Positions 1 to 5,978 of a stretch of DNA of 8,886 nucleotides are shown here, one piece after another. The translations under genes and the position numbers were made by a program. The DNA lies in the NCBI GenBank assembly GCA_944359595.1, contig CALVSV010000066.1, forward strand, positions 1 through 8,886. The letters run 5' to 3'. Source of the stretch: an uncultured Bacilli bacterium. GTDB taxonomy: Bacteria; Bacillota_I; Bacilli_A; RF39; UBA660. The notes under the pieces were generated by a model, which saw only the letters and a program-made list of their open reading frames with translations, had not been told where the DNA came from and did not search any database. How positions within the stretch are numbered: the stretch's first letter is position 1; every line of letters begins with the position of its first letter.

Positions 1-33
1 TATATAATAATTTTTTATCTTTTCTAAATACAT
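1..33 (-). CDS. Possible start of a leftward gene, cut by the window edge
   Basis: An ATG at 33-31 opens a frame that stays open to the edge of the window and reads MYLEKIKNYYI. It lies about 25 bases downstream of the predicted start point of a leftward promoter (-10 at 71-66), which is the main reason to list it. Against it, there is no good Shine-Dalgarno sequence; only a weak purine run (AAAAAG) lies about 13 bases upstream. The ATG also falls inside a 7-bp inverted repeat (28-34 with 40-46) that could hide it in mRNA. Eleven codons are too few to recognise a family. The real start may lie further left. Confidence 0.22.
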   Translation of the reverse strand, partial: MYLEKIKNYYI

Positions 34-65
34 AGTTTTTATGTATCTTTTTATTATGTAAAATC

Positions 66-94
66 ATTTTATCATAAACAGAATATTATGTAAC
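66..94 (-). promoter_or_regulatory. Leftward sigma-A-type promoter, -35 inside operator
   Basis: Read on the minus strand, GTTACA (94-89) and TAAAAT (71-66) are separated by exactly 17 bases. The -10 is preceded by TGA, an extended -10 (TGn) signal that can make up for the weak -35 (4 of 6 matches to TTGACA). Transcription would start near 59 and leave the window to the left. The -35 lies within the palindrome at 85-106, so a bound regulator would block polymerase. The promoter call is an inference from spacing and motif match. Confidence 0.5.
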
Positions 95-106
95 CGGTTA
101 CATAAT
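85..106. promoter_or_regulatory. CcpA cre / LacI-GalR-family operator palindrome
   Basis: The 22 bases form a perfect palindrome with core TGTAACCGGTTACA and a central CpG, the hallmark of LacI/GalR-family operators. The 16 bases at 88-103 fit every position of the cre consensus WTGNAANCGNWNNCAW, so CcpA or a dedicated sugar repressor is the expected ligand. It overlaps the -35 of the leftward promoter, the usual arrangement for repression. A chance 22-bp perfect palindrome with GC-rich centre in such AT-rich DNA is unlikely. Which LacI-family member binds cannot be told from here. Confidence 0.72.
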
Positions 107-158
107 CAACTCCCCTCGAATATATGCTTGTGTCTGAGAAGGCTTGGTTTATATTTTT
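107..158 (+). repeat. Diverged direct repeat, copy 1
   Basis: The segment from CGAA at 117 to the T run at 158 aligns without gaps over 42 bases to 253-294. The copies share CGAA, ATATG, TTG, GGCTTG and TTTATATTTTT. Nearly all differences are transitions, with copy 1 having the more AT-rich version. Both copies are preceded by CAAC and a C-rich run. The remaining stem is weak (CC at 112-113 and CTC at 115-117 pairing with GAG at 136-138 and GG at 141-142). This looks like a decayed copy of the unit at 244-294. Confidence 0.6.
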
Positions 159-191
159 TCATATTAATATTCATAATATAAGCTTCCTCTC

Positions 192-221
192 GTTTTATAA
201 AATAGTTTTAATTTATAAAAC
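192..221. repeat. Perfect 10-bp inverted repeat between the direct repeats
   Basis: GTTTTATAAA (192-201) and TTTATAAAAC (212-221) are perfect reverse complements around a 10-base loop. The stem has only two G-C pairs. It is not followed by a T tract on either strand, so it is not a good intrinsic terminator. It could be a regulator site or only a product of AT-rich composition. Confidence 0.4.
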
Positions 222-243
222 AAGTAAAGGTTTTTATATAGTT

Positions 244-294
244 CAACCCCCCCGAACATATGTTTGCATCCGGGAGGGCTTGTTTTATATTTTT
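244..294 (+). repeat. Diverged direct repeat, copy 2, with GC-rich hairpin
   Basis: This is the better preserved unit. CCCCCCCG (247-254) pairs with CGGGAGGG (271-278) with one C/A mismatch, enclosing a 16-base loop, and is followed by CTTGTTTTATATTTTT. Read on the plus strand this has the form of an intrinsic terminator, yet no plus-strand gene precedes it. On the minus strand no T tract follows the stem. The loop contains AACATATGTT; with flanks, CGAACATATGTTTG (253-266) resembles the Gram-positive LexA/DinR box CGAAC-N4-GTTCG. The terminator-like shape is seen directly; function is unknown. Confidence 0.6.
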
Positions 295-322
295 ACTACA
301 ATATTAATATATCATTGTAATA
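294..322. terminator. Weak AT-rich hairpin at the operon 3' end
   Basis: TACTACAAT (294-302) can pair with ATTGTAATA (314-322) over 9 bp with one G-U pair, directly past the yutD stop codon. On the minus strand the stem is followed by A-rich, not T-rich, sequence, so it is a poor intrinsic terminator for the operon. It may still protect the 3' end. No better terminator for the operon is visible. Confidence 0.25.
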
Positions 323-622
323 TTATTTTGACAATACATTTTTAGATATTTTTTTTAATACGAAATATTTACATTTATATGAACAAAATTCTTTGAAATA
401 TTTATCTAAATTATCAATATTATTATGTTCTTTAACGTGTTTATTGTTGCTGTTATAAAAGCCTTTTAATCTTAATTTTGAGTATGAAATATCACCTACT
501 ATATAATCAAAGTTTTTAAAATATGGTGTGTAATACTCAATAAATTCATCATAATTAAATCCATCATTATCTTTTATCAATTCATAATTAATTTCTAAAT
601 TATCTATATTAACTACTATCAT
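323..622 (-). CDS. yutD: YutD family protein (DUF1027)
   Basis: This encodes a 99-residue soluble protein that I recognise as YutD/DUF1027, a small family of Firmicutes with no settled biochemical function. The diagnostic stretch is present: DYIVGD (39-44), LRLKGFY (50-56), then a C-terminal EFCSYKCKYFVLK (78-90) with the two Cys of the family's 'C-x3-C' segment and the YFVLK ending. Length is usual for the family. The ATG at 622 directly follows the TAA of the hydrolase gene (TAAATG, no gap), and a strong AAGGAG sits 6 bases upstream inside that gene, so translation is probably coupled. It is the last gene of the virD4-yunB-hydrolase-yutD operon. In Bacillus subtilis yutD lies in the same general neighbourhood as lytH and yunB, which supports both names. 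Confidence 0.88.
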   Translation of the reverse strand: MIVVNIDNLEINYELIKDNDGFNYDEFIEYYTPYFKNFDYIVGDISYSKLRLKGFYNSNNKHVKEHNNIDNLDKYFKEFCSYKCKYFVLKKISKNVLSK

Positions 623-2317
623 TTAATACTCCTTACTATATGCATCTTTTTGCGACTTATATTTATCTAAACTACTTGTTGAATTCCATGTCATATATCC
701 ACCATTTATACCACCATCAAACAACCCTCTTATTTCTGCTTCAACTTGTTCTGCACCATATACAAAAGTTCCCGGATGTTTATAATTTGGTACATCATAT
801 GTTTGTATCCACGATCTATCTATTGCTGGTGTTGGTACTTCTTCTCTTCTTTTATACGCAAATTCTTTAGCCCAATAGTTTAAAATTTCATAAGGTTGTG
901 TATAAACTGGTGATTTAAATCCATATTCATATGTACTAAAATGATCTGGATATGGCATAGCGCTAATAACATCTACAACATTTGATATGGCAGGGTAAAA
1001 TTGACCATATGCTGTAACATATTTATGAGCAGATTCGCCAAATACATCAGCAGCAACATATACATTTAATTTATGTAATTCATCTGTTGCATACATTAAA
1101 AATCTTTGAATTGCTTGAGATTTCGTTTCATCATAGTCATTTCTATAATCAAGTTTACCAGCATTTTCTAAATTAGTAACTCTATCTGGAAATCTTACAT
1201 AATCAAATTGTATTTCGTTAAATCCCATAAGCTCCACTGCTTCTTTGGCAAGTTCAACATTAAACATCCATACATCTCTTTTATAAGGACTTGGCCAATA
1301 AGTTGATGAATGTAGAAGAGGTTGTCCACTACTAGTATCCATAATTGCATCATCTGGATTATCAGTGGCGTAATACATATCTTTAAATACAGTGATTCTT
1401 CCTATCACATAAAAACCATTATCTTTTAGCTTTTTAATTGCGCTAGAATACTCTTCAAGAGAATTAAATGCATTTAAATAATTAGTTTCTGAATATTTTT
1501 TCATTGCCTCAGATTTATATGCAGGTGCCTCATTATCTTTTATATCAACAACAAATGCATTTATCTTTGTCGTTTTAGCAAATTCAATATATTCATCTAC
1601 TCTACTTATTACATCTTTACCACCATTTAAATATAGTGCATATACTTTATCTGGCATCACATTATCTTTAAATTTTGGTTTTACTCTTGGATAATAATCT
1701 AAATCACCTGCGTTTCCCGCACCTAATGAATCTCCCATTCCAGAAAAATAATCGTGATATTTTTCTTTTTCATAATAAGCATTGGCTTCATCTTCATTTA
1801 ATACAACATATTTTTTATGTACATAACCAGTTATATCTCCTATTTTAACTTTATATAAATTAACTTCACCATTCTCAATAAGTTTATCATACCCAACTAC
1901 TTCAAGCTTGTCTCCCTTTTTTGTTTGATGTATAATATCAGATGATTTAGTATCTTTATATATTACTGCAGGAGTTCTCACATAAATTTCTTTTTCCATT
2001 ACAAGATCTTTATTTTCTTCTTTAATATTACTATTATTTATATATATTGTATCATCTTGATATATACATTCAACATATGTATTATCATCTTTTTCTATAG
2101 TTTTATTATTTGATTTTATTTTACTACCTCTTATTATTTTACCAATAGACTTTAAATTCTCATCATAGTATTCTATTTCATTAGAATTTCCACCAATATA
2201 ATATGTATTATATAATAGCGTACTAGGTTTTACTACAGTTAAACCAACAACTATAGCTATTATTATAATAATTAATATAAATATATTTTTGATTTTTAAC
2301 TTACTTCTTTTATTCAT
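623..2317 (-). CDS. Membrane-anchored SH3 + DUF4015 putative glycoside hydrolase
   Basis: Probable envelope-acting hydrolase. From the ATG at 2317 it has 564 residues: a basic N-terminus, one uncleaved membrane segment (about 11-30), a Ser/Asn/Lys-rich region, a bacterial SH3-like domain (about 108-173, YVRTPAVIYKD to GYVHKKYVV), and a DUF4015 / putative glycosyl hydrolase (PF13200) TIM-barrel domain from about 224 to the end. Barrel motifs are VVDIKD (256-261), QFDYVRFP (370-377) and ADVFG (423-427); the acidic residues in these are catalytic candidates by analogy with related barrels. The longest frame begins with GTG at 2326, but AAGGG then almost touches that codon; it lies 8 bases before the ATG at 2317, so ATG is preferred. 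SH3 domains of this kind usually bind cell wall, so the product is expected outside the membrane at peptidoglycan or a wall glycan; substrate unknown. It follows yunB by 34 bases and abuts yutD. Confidence 0.85.
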   Translation of the reverse strand: MNKRSKLKIKNIFILIIIIIAIVVGLTVVKPSTLLYNTYYIGGNSNEIEYYDENLKSIGKIIRGSKIKSNNKTIEKDDNTYVECIYQDDTIYINNSNIKEENKDLVMEKEIYVRTPAVIYKDTKSSDIIHQTKKGDKLEVVGYDKLIENGEVNLYKVKIGDITGYVHKKYVVLNEDEANAYYEKEKYHDYFSGMGDSLGAGNAGDLDYYPRVKPKFKDNVMPDKVYALYLNGGKDVISRVDEYIEFAKTTKINAFVVDIKDNEAPAYKSEAMKKYSETNYLNAFNSLEEYSSAIKKLKDNGFYVIGRITVFKDMYYATDNPDDAIMDTSSGQPLLHSSTYWPSPYKRDVWMFNVELAKEAVELMGFNEIQFDYVRFPDRVTNLENAGKLDYRNDYDETKSQAIQRFLMYATDELHKLNVYVAADVFGESAHKYVTAYGQFYPAISNVVDVISAMPYPDHFSTYEYGFKSPVYTQPYEILNYWAKEFAYKRREEVPTPAIDRSWIQTYDVPNYKHPGTFVYGAEQVEAEIRGLFDGGINGGYMTWNSTSSLDKYKSQKDAYSKEY

Positions 2318-2351
2318 ACTATACACCCTTACTATTTAAATTATATCAAAT

Positions 2352-3104
2352 TTATTGTTGTATTGGAATACTAAAATCTGCCAATTTATTATTTGATCCA
2401 GAAAAATAATCTGGAACTTCACCTTTTATCACTTTTATCGCAACAGGTACATCATTATGAATTTTTACAGTTTCTGTTTTTATTGGAAGGATAACTTGTT
2501 CAGTAACAATTACACTAACTATTATTTCTATTAATGCATTATTTATTCCATAATCTGTTATTTTTGATTCAAGAGAAGTTTCTATATCACCTATAAGCTT
2601 AAGTCTAATAGGTATTTTAGGTCCTATATTTGATAATAAAGAATTATTTAAAGCAAGTCCTAATGGTATTTCATATATTACTCCATTTTTAGTGTTTTTC
2701 CTATTTTTTAAAATATCAGACTGTAACATATCTTCAAAACCCATATCACCAGATTCTAATCTTTTTAAATTTACTTGAACACTATCAGAAACATCAACTA
2801 AGATACTATTTAATACATAAGAATTAAATTCTACACTAATTATTTCTCCATCATCATTTTTTTCTGATATTATCAAGTTTTCTAAAGTAAAACTATCTTT
2901 AGTTTCTTCTAAAACAGATTTACTTATTACAGAAGTAGCAACAGATCTTGCTTCACTTATAGCATAACTAAGTAAGTTAGGTGTAATAGTTTTATTTATT
3001 AAATATATAATAAAAAAAGAAAAAGCTATTCCACTACTTATTATAACTAATATTTTAGTAAATATGCTTTTTCTTTTTTTATATTTTAAATGCATTTTTA
3101 ACAT
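2352..3104 (-). CDS. yunB: Sporulation protein YunB
   Basis: This is a 250-residue protein of the YunB family (PF09560), which in Bacillus belongs to the mother-cell sporulation programme; its molecular role is not established. It has a basic N-terminus, one membrane segment (about 17-37), a helical region with an ISEARSVATSVI stretch (49-60), and the conserved core: IPLGLALNNSLLSNIGPKIP (146-165), YGINNALIE (185-193) and PVAIKVIKGEVPDY (220-233). The bulk should lie outside the membrane. The longest frame opens with GTG at 3113, but GGGTGA lies 5 bases before the ATG at 3104, which I take as the start. It follows the coupling ATPase by 26 bases without a terminator and precedes the hydrolase by 34, so it is inside one operon. 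No sporulation-specific promoter is evident in front of it, so its expression would depend on the upstream sigma-A-type promoter unless one lies inside the ATPase gene. Confidence 0.9.
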   Translation of the reverse strand: MLKMHLKYKKRKSIFTKILVIISSGIAFSFFIIYLINKTITPNLLSYAISEARSVATSVISKSVLEETKDSFTLENLIISEKNDDGEIISVEFNSYVLNSILVDVSDSVQVNLKRLESGDMGFEDMLQSDILKNRKNTKNGVIYEIPLGLALNNSLLSNIGPKIPIRLKLIGDIETSLESKITDYGINNALIEIIVSVIVTEQVILPIKTETVKIHNDVPVAIKVIKGEVPDYFSGSNNKLADFSIPIQQ

Positions 3105-3130
3105 ACTATTCACCCATTAAATTTTATGAG

Positions 3131-5218
3131 TTAATCAGCAAAAAAATCATCAAAAAATTGGTCATCACTAATATCTTCTACTGCCTCTTCATAAGCTTCT
3201 GGCGGAATAGTTTTCTTAACACTTTCTTTATTTTCATCTTGTATTTCTGTTTTATTTTCTAAAGGTGTATTTGATTGCTTGTTAATTTCGTTAACAGTTT
3301 CTTGTTTCTTCTTTTCTTCTGCTTCTTCTTTTTCAAGTTCAGCAATCTTTTCATCTATTTTCTTTACAATATCGTCTATATTGTAATCGTTATTATTATT
3401 TCCAAAAGGTAAAGGATTAAATGGTGTATCTCCTGTATTCATCATAAAAGGATTAACCGGTATAGTTGGACCTCCACCTTTATTAGAATCTTCTAATATA
3501 CTTAATAGATTATTATTCTTTTTTTCTTTTACAAATTCTTTTAAGTCAAATACATTAACTTCTTTTCTATCTCTTGTTGGAAAAACTGCATTCTTAAACG
3601 AACCTATTCCCCAATTCATTTTAAAATTGGGAGTCATTTTAGTTTTAAACGCATTAAATCTTAAACGTTTAACTATAATTTCAAATTGTTTCATTGTTTG
3701 TAAATCTGTTATAGTAACAAGTGGTGTTGATGAAGTTTTATCTTTTTCTTTACTTTTTACTTCACCACATAATTTAGAAATTTCTTCTAAAGCTTGTAAT
3801 TCTGTACTTATTAAATATACAATATTACCACAGTTACCTTTAATAGTTTCAGCATTTTCTTTGCCATATACTTGTGTTAATTGTGCAAAGTTTTGAATAA
3901 TAAAGCTAAACCTTATTTGTCTAGAACGAGCTGCAGTAATCATTGTTGTAACATCTTTAAGTGGTGGCATATTAGCAAATTCATCAAGTATAAAATTTGT
4001 TCTAACAGGTAATCTACCACCATTTTGTTGCGCTACATCAATAAGTGTTTCATACACTTGTTTTAAAAATATTGTTGCAAGTGGATGATATGTTTTCTTT
4101 TCATCTTGTATTACAATAAATACAGCTGTTTTTTCTTTACCAATATCTTGCATATCAAAATCACTATGTGAAAGCATTTCGGATAAATTCTCTTTAGAAG
4201 AAAATAATTTTATCTTTTGCCTGAATACTGATAATATACTTCCCTTAGTTTCAGTAGGTGCGTTTATTGTTGATGATGCATTAATATATGCAGGTTTAGT
4301 AGGATCTTTTAATTCAAAGTATTCTTTTATATAAGTAGATCCTGCATATCTATCTTCACCAACTGTAGACATATAATTTATACTATTTAAGTTAACTCTA
4401 GATTCATCTGTATCCTCAAATAAACCAAGTGCTAGTCCTGTAAAATAATCTGCAGACGACTTTTCCCAGAAAGGATCCGCTTGACTTTTTTCATCATATA
4501 ATATATTTATTGCTAAATCATCTAAAAGTTCTGTTGCCTTATCTGAATTTCCTGATTTATATAGCTTAAGTGGTAATTGAAATGGATTCCAAGCATTACC
4601 TCTTTGAGGATCACGTAAATTAAGAATAATTATTTTATATCCTTTTGATTTTAAAAATTCACCAGTTTTTTCATATATTTCACCCTTAGGGTCAGTTATA
4701 ATCATTGATTCACCTTTTTTAGCTAAAATTTGAACCATAGGGAAAACTACTATTTGTGTTTTACCACTACCAGTAGAACCAAGTATTAAATTATGATATG
4801 CACCATCATCAACCCATACAGTTTTACCATCATTTATAAGTGGAATCCCGGCATATTTGCTAGTTGGCTCACTAGGATTTACTGGTTTTAACTCTTTTTT
4901 TAGATCTTTAGCTTTTGTCCACGTCGCATACCCTTTTGTAGATTTTTGTGTAGTTATACCAACACCTTTATCTCTATCAAAAAAGTAAGAATTAACACTA
5001 CCAAAAGCAACTAAAACCATTACAATATAAAATACTATAGTGGGCATTAAGTATGTTGTATTAGTAAAAGCAGGTATTGGATTTAACCCATGAAATTCTC
5101 CTGTACCAATTAATGAAGAAAAATTTAAAACTGCTATTGCTACTAAATAAAGCATAACTATTAACATCAAAACAAATATTAACCAATCTTCTGGATCTGC
5201 AGATAATTTAAATTTCAT
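3131..5218 (-). CDS. VirD4/TraG-type T4SS coupling ATPase
   Basis: A 695-residue type IV secretion coupling protein homologue. In the known systems these inner-membrane hexameric ATPases bring relaxase-DNA or effector proteins to the secretion channel. Two membrane helices (about 12-32 and 58-78) come first, then a KGYATWTKAKDLKKE segment (95-109) like the family's 'GSARWA' region, Walker A GSTGSGKT (147-154), ITDPKGEIYEKTG (174-186), Walker B FILDEFAN (409-416), and the sensor-like TAARSRQIRFSFIIQN (428-443) and KGNCGN (460-465) regions. Every core motif is intact. The tail is unusual: a Pro/Asn/Gly-rich linker (581-612), a charged coiled-coil stretch (about 613-645) and an acidic Phe/Asp-rich end (EDISDDQFFDDFFAD). 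The ATG is supported by GGGAGG 8 bases upstream. No relaxase, VirB4 or other transfer gene is in the window; it is the first gene of an operon with yunB and yutD. Substrate unknown. Confidence 0.9.
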   Translation of the reverse strand: MKFKLSADPEDWLIFVLMLIVMLYLVAIAVLNFSSLIGTGEFHGLNPIPAFTNTTYLMPTIVFYIVMVLVAFGSVNSYFFDRDKGVGITTQKSTKGYATWTKAKDLKKELKPVNPSEPTSKYAGIPLINDGKTVWVDDGAYHNLILGSTGSGKTQIVVFPMVQILAKKGESMIITDPKGEIYEKTGEFLKSKGYKIIILNLRDPQRGNAWNPFQLPLKLYKSGNSDKATELLDDLAINILYDEKSQADPFWEKSSADYFTGLALGLFEDTDESRVNLNSINYMSTVGEDRYAGSTYIKEYFELKDPTKPAYINASSTINAPTETKGSILSVFRQKIKLFSSKENLSEMLSHSDFDMQDIGKEKTAVFIVIQDEKKTYHPLATIFLKQVYETLIDVAQQNGGRLPVRTNFILDEFANMPPLKDVTTMITAARSRQIRFSFIIQNFAQLTQVYGKENAETIKGNCGNIVYLISTELQALEEISKLCGEVKSKEKDKTSSTPLVTITDLQTMKQFEIIVKRLRFNAFKTKMTPNFKMNWGIGSFKNAVFPTRDRKEVNVFDLKEFVKEKKNNNLLSILEDSNKGGGPTIPVNPFMMNTGDTPFNPLPFGNNNNDYNIDDIVKKIDEKIAELEKEEAEEKKKQETVNEINKQSNTPLENKTEIQDENKESVKKTIPPEAYEEAVEDISDDQFFDDFFAD

Positions 5219-5248
5219 TAATATTACCTCCCGTAAAAAACTAAATAC

Positions 5249-5277
5249 ATTATAACACGTAAAATTAAAGATGTAAA
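5249..5277 (-). promoter_or_regulatory. Strong sigma-A promoter of the virD4-yunB-hydrolase-yutD operon
   Basis: On the minus strand TTTACA (5277-5272) and TATAAT (5254-5249) are 17 bases apart, and the -10 carries a TGT extension (TGTTATAAT). Start is expected near 5242, giving a leader of about 24 bases with the GGGAGG ribosome site. This is a near-ideal vegetative promoter, so the coupling ATPase is probably expressed during growth rather than only in sporulation. Confidence 0.8.
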
Positions 5278-5308
5278 TAATAAAAGGATGTTATCTACCC
5301 AACATCCT
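5276..5308 (-). terminator. Intrinsic terminator of the 204-aa membrane protein gene
   Basis: AGGATGTT (5285-5292) and AACATCCT (5301-5308) form a perfect 8-bp stem with an 8-base loop. On the minus strand it is followed by TTTTATTATTT. The stop codon of the gene (5293-5291) is part of the hairpin. The T tract runs straight into the -35 of the next promoter, so the two transcription units are packed back to back. Confidence 0.8.
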
Positions 5309-5905
5309 ACTTTCTTCTTCTTTTGCTTCTTGTATTGCGTTTTCTCTATCTTGTGCCATTTTTTGATTAAAGTAATTTTTAGCAGCTTGATTATTAGGAT
5401 CTTTTTGATATATTTCTGAATAATATTTATCTAGATCACTACTATCCATTCCAGAAAACATAATATCATCAACTTTATTTACTATGGTATCGTATTTATC
5501 CGGATTATTGACAAAATAATTTTTTACTTGTGAAGCACCATATCCAATACTAAATCCTAATGCTGATATAAGTGATATAGCTATTACGCCCCCTCTAATC
5601 CTTTTTAATACCATTTTTGTTTTAGATTTTGGTCTTTTATAAACATTTATTTTACCCTTAGAACATACAATCTTACTCGGTTGCATTTGCATAACTCTAT
5701 CATATTTTAAATCGTTCATTTTTCTTGTTATCATTTCCCATTCTTTCGATTTTGTTACGACAGGACCACACAACAATTCATTGCCTAATTTATCAATAGC
5801 TCTAAAATATGTATAATTACCACTAGTAATATAATTTTTAATATCTTTTATTGTATCTGTTGTTAATAAACGATTAACAGTTATTGTACTTATATTATTG
5901 CTCAT
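5291..5905 (-). CDS. Single-pass membrane protein of unknown family
   Basis: I do not recognise this 204-residue protein. Residues 1-95 look like a small mixed alpha/beta cytoplasmic domain (TITVNRLLTT, a GNYTYFRAIDKLGNELLCGP strand-rich stretch, then IVCSKGKINVYKRP). A highly basic segment (91-104, RPKSKTKMVLKRIR) precedes one membrane helix (about 106-124, Gly-rich). The basic flank suggests N-terminus inside. The remaining 80 residues are hydrophilic and helical (DKYYSEIYQKDPNNQAAKNYFNQK-like, resembling a single TPR-type helix pair) and end in a Glu/Arg-rich coil. The ATG at 5905 has a moderate AGGATG site 9 bases upstream. It has its own promoter and terminator and ends 72 bases before the coupling ATPase. 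That placement allows a role as partner or regulator of the ATPase, but no motif shows it. Confidence 0.75.
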   Translation of the reverse strand: MSNNISTITVNRLLTTDTIKDIKNYITSGNYTYFRAIDKLGNELLCGPVVTKSKEWEMITRKMNDLKYDRVMQMQPSKIVCSKGKINVYKRPKSKTKMVLKRIRGGVIAISLISALGFSIGYGASQVKNYFVNNPDKYDTIVNKVDDIMFSGMDSSDLDKYYSEIYQKDPNNQAAKNYFNQKMAQDRENAIQEAKEEESRMLGR

Positions 5906-5929
5906 AAATTCACATCCTATTCTATTTAA

Positions 5930-5958
5930 AATATAACATTTTAATTTTTATTAGTCAA
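5930..5958 (-). promoter_or_regulatory. Sigma-A promoter of the 204-aa membrane protein gene
   Basis: TTGACT (5958-5953) and TATATT (5935-5930) on the minus strand have a 17-base spacer, and the -10 has a TGT extension. Transcription should start near 5923, 17 or so bases before the ATG at 5905. It faces away from the plus-strand promoter at 5974-6002. Confidence 0.7.
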
Positions 5959-5978
5959 TAACATATATATTTATTGAC
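5954..5978. repeat. Inverted repeat joining the two divergent -35 boxes
   Basis: GTCAATAA (5954-5961) and TTATTGAC (5971-5978) are perfect reverse complements 9 bases apart. Five of the eight positions are just the two TTGAC -35 boxes in opposite directions; the extra AATAA match makes it a possible shared regulator site for both genes. It could equally be coincidence in AT-rich DNA. Confidence 0.35.

Larger units (their letters stand above)
1..322. other. Intergenic region with operator, repeats and hairpins
   Basis: No convincing complete gene lies here. The region holds a leftward promoter with an overlapping palindromic operator (66-106), two copies of a structured repeat (107-158 and 244-294), a perfect 10-bp inverted repeat (192-201 with 212-221), and an AT-rich hairpin just past the yutD stop (294-302 with 314-322). 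An open plus-strand frame at 124-345 crosses both repeat copies but has no Shine-Dalgarno sequence or recognisable product. This is the divide between an unseen leftward gene and the 3' end of the yutD operon. Confidence 0.75.

Noticed and set aside
107..294. CRISPR array
   Set aside because: There are only two diverged copies 136 bases apart, with no regular spacers and no cas genes.
244..294. Terminator of the minus-strand operon
   Set aside because: The T tract lies on the plus-strand side of the stem; read from the minus strand the hairpin is followed by TTGAAC, not a T run.
124..345. Plus-strand open frame of 73 codons across the intergenic region
   Set aside because: It runs through both structured repeats, has no Shine-Dalgarno sequence, overlaps the yutD 3' end and encodes a low-complexity hydrophobic peptide of no known type.
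640..870. Plus-strand open frame opposite the hydrolase gene
   Set aside because: It is antisense to the conserved C-terminal barrel of the DUF4015 protein; its composition is that of a reversed frame.
3627..3896. Plus-strand open frame opposite the coupling ATPase
   Set aside because: It is antisense to conserved ATPase sequence, with no ribosome site or recognisable product.
3131..5905. Integrated conjugative element
   Set aside because: No integrase, relaxase, VirB4, attachment-site repeats or mating-channel genes are visible, and the flanking genes are typical chromosomal ones.
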